DNA from: Verrucomicrobiia bacterium
GTDB lineage: Bacteria > Verrucomicrobiota > Verrucomicrobiia > Limisphaerales > UBA9464
Assembly: GCA_019634635.1 (NCBI GenBank)
Contig: JAHCBB010000009.1
Span: forward strand, 124,001-188,000
DNA length: 64,000 bases
Direction of reading: 5' to 3'
Shown: positions 40,931 through 48,997 of the stretch, piece after piece
How the letters are laid out: the number at the start of each line of letters is the position of its first letter
Position numbering within the stretch: the stretch's first letter is position 1
Made by a program: the position numbers and the translations under genes
Notes under the pieces: model-generated
What the model saw: the letters and a program-made list of their open reading frames with translations, nothing else
Database searches by the model: none
Told to the model about the DNA's origin: nothing

Positions 40931-41989
40931 TCACCCGCCTTCGAGTGCCCGAACGCAGTGCTCCAGCATGGCCTCCGGTTGAATGCCACCCAGGCAGGCG
41001 GCCACTTCCGCGCTCAAACACCCCTTCGGCTGCCCACCAATGCATGCGCATTCCACAATACACTGCCGATGCCGTGGGCCCGGGGGTGTCCATTCCAGAC
41101 GACCGTCGTATTCGCGGTACACGGTCACCGTGGGCCGGCCGAGGGCGAATGCCAGGTGGGTCACTCCGGAATCCGCCCCCACATGCAATGCCGACTGTTC
41201 GAGCAACGCCGCCAGCCGGGCCAGGCTCAGCCTCTCCTGAATCACCCGCAGCGTCGCCCCGCCGACGGCCCCTTCGAGGCGCTTCAGCCGTCGTTGCTCC
41301 CGCTCCGATCCGTCTCCGGTGACCACCACGGGGCGACCCGTGGCGCGCGTCAGCACCGGGATCAGCCGCCGCCAGCTCTCCATCGGCCATTCCTTGAGCA
41401 CGTGGCTGGCATTGGGCGAGACATGAATCGCTCCCCCGGCCATCTGGTCCCGGGCCCAGTCACGCACCTCCCAGGGGAGGTCCAGATCAAACCGCACCGG
41501 CCCCAGAGCCATCCCCGCGGCGGCCAGCACCTGCCGGCGCTGCTCGAACACCGGATCCCGACGATCCCGCCGCGGCACCCAGTCCGGAACGATCCAGCGG
41601 TTGTAGAAATGCCGGCGTCCGTTGTCATGCGCCAGTCGGTGCCGGGCCGCCGACAGGGCCGTGACGAGGACCGGACGATCCCCGCCGCTGAAACTGATCG
41701 CCACATCGAAGCGTTCCCTGCGGATGGCCCCCAGGATGTCGAGGTGGCGCCACCAAGGCGGGCTTGGATTTCCCAACGGATAGGCCCAAGCCCGATCCAC
41801 GCACGGTGCCAGCTTCAACACTTCGGCGCCGACCGTCGCCGACAGGGTGTGCAATTCCGCATCCGGATACTGCCGCTTGAGATCCCAGCAGGCCGGGATC
41901 AGGTGCACCGAATCCCCAAGAAACCCGAGGTCCACGATCAGGATCTTGCGCGCACCGCGTGTACGTTCGAAGAATGTGGCGACACTCAC
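40931..41989 (-). CDS. Glycosyltransferase family 9 (heptosyltransferase-like)
   Basis: GT9 enzymes add heptose to the inner core of LPS from ADP-heptose. The 352-residue protein has the N-terminal Rossmann fold (RKILIVDLGFLGDSVHLIPA, FDVAISFSGGDR) and the GT-B C-terminal donor site (AIHVSPNASHVLKEWPMESW, VVVTGDGSEREQ, LHVGADSGVTHLAFALGRPT). The C-terminus is unusually Cys-rich (CIVECACIGGQPKGCLSAEV). It implies an LPS-type outer membrane. It is divergent from a run of glycosyltransferases starting at 42148 with 158 bp between, which probably contains divergent promoters. The acceptor sugar cannot be read from the sequence. Confidence 0.92.
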   Translation of the reverse strand: MSVATFFERTRGARKILIVDLGFLGDSVHLIPACWDLKRQYPDAELHTLSATVGAEVLKLAPCVDRAWAYPLGNPSPPWWRHLDILGAIRRERFDVAISFSGGDRPVLVTALSAARHRLAHDNGRRHFYNRWIVPDWVPRRDRRDPVFEQRRQVLAAAGMALGPVRFDLDLPWEVRDWARDQMAGGAIHVSPNASHVLKEWPMESWRRLIPVLTRATGRPVVVTGDGSEREQRRLKRLEGAVGGATLRVIQERLSLARLAALLEQSALHVGADSGVTHLAFALGRPTVTVYREYDGRLEWTPPGPRHRQCIVECACIGGQPKGCLSAEVAACLGGIQPEAMLEHCVRALEGG

Positions 41990-42147
41990 CCGTACGGGCG
42001 TCCTACCATCTCCGCCGCCGGTGGTTCAACCGATTCCACGCCTTCGTTCCCTCAGGCTTGCCGCCCCCAAACCCGCTCGCGTGGCTTCCGCCCGATGTCC
42101 CGGTCCTTGCCTGCCCGGACCGCTGCCCATAGCGTGGACGACGCCTC

Positions 42148-43344
42148 ATGAGCGATCGGCGTCTCCGAATCCTGAACCTCACCAACGCCTTCCCCCCCGG
42201 GGTGATCGGTCGTTTTCCCGCGGTGAATCCCGCCGGTCACGCCACCGAGACGCGCATGGCCGAGGCTCTTTCCCGACACGCCGAACTGCGCAATGTCACC
42301 CTGCTCGGGAGCGAAGTGTTTGGCGCCCTGGAACCCCGGGACAGCTCCTTCGGTTTGGAGTCCGAACTGGTGCTTTGGAACCGGCCCCCGGAACTGTGGC
42401 ACCGATGGCGTTCCTGGCGTCAATTGCAGCACGACTATCGCCAGACGGTCTCCCGCTCGGGTCCGCCGGACATCGTCCTCGTCCGCAACCTCAACCCGGT
42501 CTTCAACCGCTTCGTCCGCTGGCTGCGCTCCCGCGAGCCCCGCCCCCGGATCGTGCTGGTCTTCGCCGATTCCGCCCTCCTCGGCCAGGCCATGCCCCCC
42601 TTCCGCAGGTTTCGCCACCGATTCAAGCCCATGCAGGTCCCGGACTCGGTCGCGATCGCCTGGTACGATGGCTGCATTTCCTTTGGCATCGGGACCGAGA
42701 AATTCTTCACACCGCTGGGCATCCCGTGGCTGTGGATGCCCTCGGCCTTCAATTTCTCCTACGAACCCCCGATTGAAGCGCCACGGACCGGTCCGATTGA
42801 CTTCGGCTACTTCGGGGCGCTGGCCGCGCATGCCAGCGTGGTGCCAATGGTCGGGGGATTCCTCGACGCCGCGGTTCCCGGGCGGCTCTTCGCCTGCGGC
42901 TTTGGTGCCCTGTCCGGAGAGCTCAAGGCTCTGGCGGATCGCCAGACCTCCTTCGTCTTCGACGGTCTGCTGCCCCGCCAATCCGACTGCCTGGGTTGGG
43001 CGCAAAAGGTGGATGTGCTGATCAACCCACGGCTCAACATTTGGGGTCTGGAAAACAGTTTTCCCTCCAAGATCTTCGAGTATGCGATGACCGGACGCGC
43101 CATTCTCACCACCGCCACGGGCGGCGTGGATCGCGTGCTCGGCGACCGCGCCTTCTACCTGGATCCCCAGGACTTCAACACCAGCCTGCGCACCCAGCTC
43201 ACCCGGATCGCCGCCATGGATCGCGAGGCCCTGCGGCTGCGCGGCCAGGCGATCCGCGCCCATATCCTCAGGGAATACTCCTGGGACGCCCAGGCCGCCC
43301 GGATCCTCCGGTTCCTCGAGTCCTTGAAGCCCGCCCTCGCCTGA
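42148..43344 (+). CDS. Glycosyltransferase, GT-B fold (family 4-like)
   Basis: This is a cytoplasmic or membrane-associated sugar transferase of 398 residues. The N-terminal half contains a Gly-rich start (LTNAFPPGVIGRFPAVNPAG). The donor half has DFGYFGALAAHASVVPMVGG, then KVDVLINPRLNIWGLENSFP and SKIFEYAMTGRAILTTATGG, which places the sugar-nucleotide-binding Glu in FEYAMTG as in GT4 enzymes. It is the first of three consecutive glycosyltransferase genes on this strand with short spacing (16 and 5 bp), so they are one operon, likely for a surface glycan. The sugar specificity is unknown. Confidence 0.9.
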   Translation: MSDRRLRILNLTNAFPPGVIGRFPAVNPAGHATETRMAEALSRHAELRNVTLLGSEVFGALEPRDSSFGLESELVLWNRPPELWHRWRSWRQLQHDYRQTVSRSGPPDIVLVRNLNPVFNRFVRWLRSREPRPRIVLVFADSALLGQAMPPFRRFRHRFKPMQVPDSVAIAWYDGCISFGIGTEKFFTPLGIPWLWMPSAFNFSYEPPIEAPRTGPIDFGYFGALAAHASVVPMVGGFLDAAVPGRLFACGFGALSGELKALADRQTSFVFDGLLPRQSDCLGWAQKVDVLINPRLNIWGLENSFPSKIFEYAMTGRAILTTATGGVDRVLGDRAFYLDPQDFNTSLRTQLTRIAAMDREALRLRGQAIRAHILREYSWDAQAARILRFLESLKPALA

Positions 43345-43360
43345 CGACGCGAACCCGCCC

Positions 43361-44164
43361 ATGGACCGATTGCCGCTGGCCGTGTGCATGATTTCCGGAG
43401 CCGAGGAGGCCCGCATCGGCCGCGCCTTGGCCAGCGTGGAACCGCTGGCCTCTGAAATCATCGTGGTCCTGAATGATGACGTGCGGGATGGGACCGAGGC
43501 GATCTGCCGGCAGCATGGCGCCAGGATCCACCGGGAGCCCTGGAAGGGGCACATCGCCCAGAAGAATGCCGCCGCCAGCAAGGCCTCGATGCCCTGGATT
43601 CTTGGACTCGATGCCGACGAAGTGATCAGCGAAAACCTGCAAAAGGAGCTCCGAAATCTTTTGGGGTGCCCGGGACTGCAGGTGCCGCACCCCGCGTACT
43701 CCTTTCCCAGGTTGACCGCGTTCTGCGGTCGTTGGATCCGGCACGGCGACTGGTATCCCGACCGTCAAACCCGCCTCTGGCGCGCCGGCGCAGCGCGGTG
43801 GGGAGGGGAGGATCCGCACGATCGCCTGATCGTCCATGGAACCACCGGCCGTCTTCGCGGTGACCTGCTGCACTACAGCAACCCGACGATCTCAAGTTAC
43901 CTCTCCAAGATCGCCTACTTCTCGGACATTCACCTGCGACAGCAGCTCGATCGCGGTGATCGGTGGTCGGCTCCGCCAGTCATCACTCGCTCCCTCTGGA
44001 GATTTTTCCGGGCGTACGTCATTCGCGCCGGATTCCTCGATGGCTATCCCGGATTCTTCATCGCCTTCTCCACCGCCTATTCCACGCTCTTCCGCCACAC
44101 CCGCCTTTACGAGCACCTGCACGCCAGCCGGACCCCAGTGCCCCCTTCCGGCGGTTCCCGCTGA
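43361..44164 (+). CDS. Glycosyltransferase family 2 (WaaE/KdtX-like)
   Basis: The 267-residue GT-A enzyme has the N-terminal LAVCMISGAEEARIGRALAS, a nucleotide-sugar fold region EIIVVLNDDVRDGTEAI, WKGHIAQKNAAASKASMPWI and the metal-binding GLDADEVISENL. The segment RLWRAGAARWGGEDPHDRLI is typical of the WaaE-type LPS core beta-glucosyltransferase group. Residues 215-250 form a moderately hydrophobic membrane-contact region (FLDGYPGFFIAFSTAYSTLF). It sits second in the three-gene glycosyltransferase operon. The name of the transferred sugar is not assured. Confidence 0.92.
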   Translation: MDRLPLAVCMISGAEEARIGRALASVEPLASEIIVVLNDDVRDGTEAICRQHGARIHREPWKGHIAQKNAAASKASMPWILGLDADEVISENLQKELRNLLGCPGLQVPHPAYSFPRLTAFCGRWIRHGDWYPDRQTRLWRAGAARWGGEDPHDRLIVHGTTGRLRGDLLHYSNPTISSYLSKIAYFSDIHLRQQLDRGDRWSAPPVITRSLWRFFRAYVIRAGFLDGYPGFFIAFSTAYSTLFRHTRLYEHLHASRTPVPPSGGSR

Positions 44165-44169
44165 TCCCG

Positions 44170-44985
44170 ATGTCGTCCCCCAACGTCTCCATCGTCGTCA
44201 GCACCTACAATCGCCCGGACACCCTGACTCGGGTCATTGCGGCCCTGGCCTCTCAATCGGTCCCACCCGGCGAAGTGCTGGTCGCCGACGATGGGTCCGG
44301 ACCGCCGACGCGGGACTGCATTGCGACCTGGAGGTCGCAGACGGGATTCCCCTTGCGCCACCTCTGGCAGCCTGACGACGGGTTCCGCAAGACGATTCTC
44401 CTCAACCAGGCCGTCTGGGACGCGTCCGGAAACTACCTGGTATTTACGGACGGCGACTGTGTCCCTCACCCCAGGTTCGTTGAGGATCATCGGGCGCTGG
44501 CGGAGCGGGGGTTTTGGGTCCAGGGACGCCGCTGCTTCATCCGGGAACGCTGGGTCCCGGGCTTCGATCCCGCCCGCACACCTCTTCTCCTTTGGGCGCT
44601 CCTCGGACGTCTCACCGGCGTGCCCAAGGCCTTCCGGTTCCCATGGGCTATTGTGCGCCGCGACACCGCCCAGCGCGGCATCATCGGTTGCAATCTCGCG
44701 GCCTGGAGGGATGACCTGATTGCCGTGAACGGCTTCGACGAGGCCTACACCGGATGGGGTGTCGGGGAGGATTCTGATCTTGGGACCCGTCTCTATCATC
44801 TCGGCCGGCGCCGCAAGTTCGTCTACGGCCGGGCCATCGTGTATCACCTCGATCATCCGGCGGCCCCCCGCTCCCATCTTCAGGAAAGTCTCGCGCGGCT
44901 TGACGATACGATTCGCTCCGGCCGGATTCGATGTGAGCGCGGTCTCAATCTCCACAACCCCGGATCCTCAAGCGCCCCACGGTGA
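44170..44985 (+). CDS. Glycosyltransferase family 2 with C-terminal galactosyltransferase-type region
   Basis: The 271-residue enzyme has the GT-A core (VSIVVSTYNRPDTLTRVIAA, VLVADDGSG, NYLVFTDGDCVPHPRFVEDH) with the metal-binding DGDC motif. A C-terminal segment, GCNLAAWRDDLIAVNGFDEA then TGWGVGEDSDLGTRLYHLGR, is diagnostic of the GT2/Glyco_transf_7C type. The start ATG at 44170 lies 5 bp after the previous stop, consistent with coupling. It is the last gene of the trio; a hairpin overlaps its stop codon. Donor and acceptor sugars are unknown. Confidence 0.93.
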   Translation: MSSPNVSIVVSTYNRPDTLTRVIAALASQSVPPGEVLVADDGSGPPTRDCIATWRSQTGFPLRHLWQPDDGFRKTILLNQAVWDASGNYLVFTDGDCVPHPRFVEDHRALAERGFWVQGRRCFIRERWVPGFDPARTPLLLWALLGRLTGVPKAFRFPWAIVRRDTAQRGIIGCNLAAWRDDLIAVNGFDEAYTGWGVGEDSDLGTRLYHLGRRRKFVYGRAIVYHLDHPAAPRSHLQESLARLDDTIRSGRIRCERGLNLHNPGSSSAPR

Positions 44986-44999
44986 TCCCGTGGGCGCTT
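44970..44999 (+). terminator. Hairpin across the end of the glycosyltransferase trio
   Basis: AAGCGCCCCACGG pairs with CCGTGGGCGCTT (one bulged C), with the TGA stop codon in the loop region. No U-tract follows. It may be a Rho-dependent end or only a structured 3' end, and the methyltransferase gene continues on the same strand 79 bp later. Confidence 0.35.
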
Positions 45000-45078
45000 C
45001 AGGGTCCACCCGGCATCTGCGGAGGCTTCCGTCAAATTGCCCCTTCCGACCCGGGCCTTGCCCCCTCATCCTGCATCC

Positions 45079-46062
45079 ATGCCGGCCTTCGGTTCCCGCC
45101 AACCGCCTTCCGACCCCTCGCTCGACGCCGAGGCTGCGGCCTTCGACCAGCGGATCTCGGAACGCCGCGACGCGGGCTTCATTCCCGACCTCCGTCGCGC
45201 GGCCAAATGCGAGTACTTCTACAAGAGCTTCTGGCGCGATCCGCATTTCGCCCGCCTCTACCTGGGGGAGCATGTCCAGGTGCTTCTGGAGTTTCTCCGC
45301 CGGCACGGCCGGCACGGCTTGTCCATCCTCGATGTGGGATGTGGCCCGGGCTACTACTCGCTCGAACTCGCCCGGGCCGGCTACCGGGTCACCGGCATTG
45401 ACATCGCCTCCAAGGCGATCGAGGCCGCCCGGGCCGCACTCGCCTCCTCGCCCAGGGATCCCGACTTTGGATCGTTGGACTACGAAGTGCGATCGCTGGA
45501 GGAGGCTGAAGGACAGTTCGACGCCATTACATTCACTGGTGTCATCCACCACTTTCCCGATCCCGACGCGGTCCTCCAACGGGCCGCTGACCGTCTCGTC
45601 CCGGGCGGTCTCCTGCTCTGCCTGGAGCCCTGTCACGAACAGTGGCGGCAGGAGGACGCCGCCGTGGTGGCCCTGATCCGGGGCCTGCTGGCCGCCACCG
45701 GCCACTGGTACGAGCCCTCCCTCGCCCCCACCCTCCGCGACCCGGCGGCCTGGCGCCAGTACACCGGGGAGATCAGGACGGAATACCTGACAGAACGCGA
45801 CCCCCACGAACGGGGTCAATCTCCCAACGACAACGCTTCCTCCGGCGATCAAATCCTCGCGGCGCTCCGCCGCCGGTTTGACGAACTGGAGTTCAGGAAC
45901 GGGGTCTCGTTCATTTACCGCCTCCTGGGGGGGCTGCGCGGTCCCGACGCTGTGGTGCACCCGCTGGCCGACCTCCTGGCGTCCTTCGACCGTTTTGCCG
46001 TCGCCGACGGTTACCTGCGACCCAACGCCTTCCTCTGGTGTGGACGCGACCGCCGTCCCTGA
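45079..46062 (+). CDS. Class I SAM-dependent methyltransferase
   Basis: The 327-residue protein has motif I (LSILDVGCGPGYYSLELARA), the acidic motif (VTGIDIASKAIEAARAAL), QFDAITFTGVIHHFPDPDAV for motif II and VPGGLLLCLEPCHEQW for motif III. A roughly 60-residue N-terminal extension reads RDAGFIPDLRRAAKCEYFYK, a segment common in O-antigen and exopolysaccharide methyltransferases. The start is the ATG at 45079; an upstream TTG is less likely. It closes the plus-strand run of surface-glycan genes and converges with the NusG-like gene (12-bp gap). It probably methylates a sugar or lipid-linked intermediate. Confidence 0.9.
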   Translation: MPAFGSRQPPSDPSLDAEAAAFDQRISERRDAGFIPDLRRAAKCEYFYKSFWRDPHFARLYLGEHVQVLLEFLRRHGRHGLSILDVGCGPGYYSLELARAGYRVTGIDIASKAIEAARAALASSPRDPDFGSLDYEVRSLEEAEGQFDAITFTGVIHHFPDPDAVLQRAADRLVPGGLLLCLEPCHEQWRQEDAAVVALIRGLLAATGHWYEPSLAPTLRDPAAWRQYTGEIRTEYLTERDPHERGQSPNDNASSGDQILAALRRRFDELEFRNGVSFIYRLLGGLRGPDAVVHPLADLLASFDRFAVADGYLRPNAFLWCGRDRRP

Positions 46063-46074
46063 GGATGCCTCGTC

Positions 46075-46569
46075 TCAGACGACTTCGAGGTCTTCGAAAG
46101 CCACGTGGATTGCGGCGGCCTGGCCAATGAAGTCCAGTCGAAGGATCACTTCGCGTGACCCACCGCTCTCGATCACCAGACCCTCCAGATCTTCCAACGG
46201 TCCCGTACGGATCCGAACCCGTCGCCCCGCCAGCACCTCCGGAACCGCGCGAATCGCCAGCCCACCGTCCGTCGCCCGGCAAATCTCTGAGAGCTGGATC
46301 TCAAACTCCACCTGATCGGGTGGTGCCAGCAGGTTTGCGACCGCAGCCTGCGACCGCAGCCGGTTCGCTGCCTGGGGGCCCATCCGGACGAACACATATC
46401 CAGGGAACAAGGGTTTCAGGAACTCGACCTGCTTTCCTCGATACCTTTTCCGGCTCCGCAACAGCGGCAGCTCATGGTTCCACCCTTCCCGTTCGCACCA
46501 TCCGGCGACCTTTTTCTCGCAACGGGCCCGCGTATGTGCAACCCACCAGCTCTGATGGCCTGCCTCCAT
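46075..46569 (-). CDS. NusG/RfaH-like transcription antiterminator
   Basis: The 164-residue protein is a NusG paralogue of the RfaH/UpxY kind that allows RNA polymerase to read through long polysaccharide operons. The NGN domain has the start SWWVAHTRARCEKKVAGWCE, LPLLRSRKRYRGKQVEFLKP and LFPGYVFVRM; the C-terminus carries a KOW-type segment (LAGRRVRIRTGPLEDLEGLV). The ATG at 46569 gives the proper domain start. It lies 2 bp after the exosortase stop, so it is in one operon with the exosortase. This pairing supports regulation of exopolysaccharide/PEP-CTERM genes in this neighbourhood (inference). Confidence 0.92.
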   Translation of the reverse strand: MEAGHQSWWVAHTRARCEKKVAGWCEREGWNHELPLLRSRKRYRGKQVEFLKPLFPGYVFVRMGPQAANRLRSQAAVANLLAPPDQVEFEIQLSEICRATDGGLAIRAVPEVLAGRRVRIRTGPLEDLEGLVIESGGSREVILRLDFIGQAAAIHVAFEDLEVV

Positions 46570-46571
46570 GG

Positions 46572-47495
46572 TCACCCCGGTCTGCTCTCGCCCCCAGCGT
46601 CCTCTTCCTCGCTTCCTTCCTCCGTGCGCGTGAACCACCAGGCCAGGGCAACCACCCCCACCGCGGTGAACACCAGCACGCTCCAGCCCGCGGTGTCATG
46701 GATCGCTTTGAGGCCCTCGGGTCCGAGCCGGTTGGCGGTCAGCGACAAGTACAGTGAGCGCAGAAAGTTTCCCACCATCGCCAGGACGACTCCGGCCACC
46801 AGGAACACCACCTTCCATACCGGCCGCTTCAGCACGAGGTCGCCGACAAACAATGCCGCCATGAGGCTCGACTGCAGACTTCGGATGCCGCTGCACGCCT
46901 CATCCACACCCACCCTGCATCCCGGGAGCTGGATCACGTGGCCGGTCCGCTCCGCGGGAATGCCCAGCAGATTCAGGGTCTCGACATTGAGCCAGGTGAT
47001 CAATGACTGCAGACCAAACACAACGGGGTTCCAGACAATCTTGGGGATCGGCACCGCCAGGAAGAAAAACCCCAGCGGAAACAGGAAATGGCGCAGGGTT
47101 CTTGGTCCGGCACACACCAACACATTGGCCACGAGAAAGAGCGCGCAGCCCAGGCTCAACGCCATCGAAGACGCTGGTGTTCTGGCTACGCCTATCCGGT
47201 ACAACTCACCCAAGGCGACCAACGGCGCCCCCAGCGCTGCGACCAGCAGGCCGACGCCCAGACTGACAGGCTGATCGTCCTTTGGCCGTCCAGGCATGCG
47301 TTCCCATACGAGAAACCCTGTCAACAAAAGCACGATCCACCCGTACTGATACTCCACCAGCGATCGCCACTGGTAGGACAGATCCCGGACCCACCACGCC
47401 GCAATCAAGGCGCCGGGAACCAGCGACCGCCAGGGAAGCGGGGCCGCCTCGGGTCCCCGAGCCCCGGTATCCGCTCCAGCATCTGCGGTGGTCAT
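46572..47495 (-). CDS. Exosortase
   Basis: Exosortases are multi-pass membrane cysteine proteases thought to cleave PEP-CTERM tails and attach proteins to the surface or matrix. The 307-residue protein has about eight hydrophobic helices. The catalytic triad is visible: Cys201 (DEACSGIRSLQSS), Arg246 (NFLRSLYLS) and His266 (IHDTAGW). The preceding PGCRVGVDEACSG is the family signature. The C-terminus is acidic and soluble (TEEGSEEEDAGG). It has no fused peptidase or EpsI domain. Its substrate candidate in the window is the PEP-CTERM protein at 7056-7721. The downstream NusG-like gene follows after 2 bp. Confidence 0.95.
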   Translation of the reverse strand: MTTADAGADTGARGPEAAPLPWRSLVPGALIAAWWVRDLSYQWRSLVEYQYGWIVLLLTGFLVWERMPGRPKDDQPVSLGVGLLVAALGAPLVALGELYRIGVARTPASSMALSLGCALFLVANVLVCAGPRTLRHFLFPLGFFFLAVPIPKIVWNPVVFGLQSLITWLNVETLNLLGIPAERTGHVIQLPGCRVGVDEACSGIRSLQSSLMAALFVGDLVLKRPVWKVVFLVAGVVLAMVGNFLRSLYLSLTANRLGPEGLKAIHDTAGWSVLVFTAVGVVALAWWFTRTEEGSEEEDAGGESRPG

Positions 47496-47602
47496 CCGGA
47501 GTCCATCGTCAGGACCGGTGCATCCCCCCCGCAAGGTCAAAAGCTTGGTTTCCCACAACCCCAGCGGACCCGACCGACCGATTCGCCCGTCCGGGCGGCC
47601 TC

Positions 47603-48712
47603 CTAGCTCATTCGCATCGGCATGATGACGTACAGAAAAGGCCGGGCTGTCTTCAGTACCCCGGGGCTGAGATCGTCAATCAGCTCGAAGGCAACTTCTT
47701 CCTCATCAAGGGCCTTCAGCGGATCCAGCAGGTACGCAGGGTTGAATGCGATGGCAATATCCTTGCCCTGGTATTTGATGGCCAGTGTCTCCCGGGCCTC
47801 GCCGATTTCCGGGGTGTTGGCCGTGATCGCCAGTTGATTCCGGCTGAAGGTCAGTTTGACCGAGTTGCTCTTCTCGCTCGTCATGAGCTCGGCCCGGCGC
47901 AGCGCCCCAAGAAACTCCTCGCGGGGCAGCGGAATCCTTTCGTGGGGCTCTGGCGGTATGACCTGGCGATAGTTGGGGTAATTGCCATCCACCAGCTTCG
48001 AGACAATCAGCACTTCCAATTCACCTTCCCCGGCCTTCCGAAATGCCACCTGATTCTCCGAGAACCGTATTTCCACCGCTCCATGGGTCCCCAAAAGGCG
48101 GTTGACCTCGTTGATCGCCTTGTTCGGCACGATGAACTCAGCATGGGCATCCTGCGGGACGTCCGCCTCTTCGTCGGCCAAAGCCAGCCTGCGCCCATCG
48201 GTTGCGACCAACGTGACCTTGTGTTCTCGGAAGCTGAAGAAGATCCCGTTCAACACGTAGCGGGCCTCGTCGGTGGACGCCGCGAAAGACGTCTTCCGAA
48301 GCATGGCCTTCAACTGGTCCTGGGCCAGGGAGACCGCCTTCGACTGGCTGAACGTTGGCAGGGGAGGGAAGTCATCCGCGCTGAGCCCGTTAATGCGATA
48401 AAACGAGCCGCCAGCCTGAAGCGTCATCACAGCTTTATCGTCAACGGAGATGTCAATTTCTGGAGCCGCCAATTCGCGGGAAATGCCGAGGAGCTTCTTG
48501 ACCGGCACCGTTGAGCGACCGGGTTCCACAATTTGAGCATCCACGCTGCAACTGATCGTCACGTCCAAGTCCGTGGCGATCAGCTCCAGTCTGCCGCTGG
48601 CGGCAGAGAGGAGCACGTTGGAAAGGATGGGCAGTGTTGTTCGGGAGCCGACGATGTTTTGGACAGCCTGGAGGCCGGTCAAGAGCTGCTCCTTGGCGAT
48701 CGCGAACTTCAT
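47603..48712 (-). CDS. dnaN: DNA polymerase III beta sliding clamp
   Basis: DnaN encircles DNA and tethers the replicative polymerase and other factors. The 369-residue length is normal. The three domains show MKFAIAKEQLLTGLQAVQNI, TTLPILSNVLL, ISCSVDAQIVEPGRSTVPVK, VLNGIFFSFREHKVTLVATD-type strands, and the C-terminal KTARPFLYVIMPMRMS, which forms the client-peptide pocket with the MPMR end. dnaA, which is often adjacent, is not in the window. The gene is divergent from purF across 285 bp. On the minus strand TACAAT occurs 13-18 bases before the ATG, a good -10 box but very close to the start. Confidence 0.97.
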   Translation of the reverse strand: MKFAIAKEQLLTGLQAVQNIVGSRTTLPILSNVLLSAASGRLELIATDLDVTISCSVDAQIVEPGRSTVPVKKLLGISRELAAPEIDISVDDKAVMTLQAGGSFYRINGLSADDFPPLPTFSQSKAVSLAQDQLKAMLRKTSFAASTDEARYVLNGIFFSFREHKVTLVATDGRRLALADEEADVPQDAHAEFIVPNKAINEVNRLLGTHGAVEIRFSENQVAFRKAGEGELEVLIVSKLVDGNYPNYRQVIPPEPHERIPLPREEFLGALRRAELMTSEKSNSVKLTFSRNQLAITANTPEIGEARETLAIKYQGKDIAIAFNPAYLLDPLKALDEEEVAFELIDDLSPGVLKTARPFLYVIMPMRMS

Positions 48713-48997
48713 GTTGTGCCCAAGTATTGTATGTTTCAGGGAAAGAGGAAGCTATTAGTAGGGGGTGTGAACAAATGGAACAAGTCGGTCGTCCCGCTGA
48801 TGGCAGGCCCTTGTCAGGACGTCTCCGCTGGGAAGATCTTGGTTTCAAGGCCCGGGATATCCCCAAATCTGGAGAGCGGCTAGGGTTATTGGCAGGACAT
48901 CCGCACACTGTCGGCCTCCGGTTTGGACCCGGGGCGCGTTGGGGCCCGCAAATTTCCTTTTGTTCGGTCGGCGACCCTCCATCTTTGGCCCCGTCAC

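Noticed and set aside
48766..48774. TGTGAACAA, one mismatch from a DnaA box, in the dnaN-purF gap
   Set aside because: It is a single degenerate box with no others clustered and no AT-rich unwinding region, so not evidence of oriC.
48713..48997. Possible riboswitch upstream of purF
   Set aside because: I looked for a purine or PRPP aptamer core before purF and saw none; the gap is simply a divergent intergenic region.
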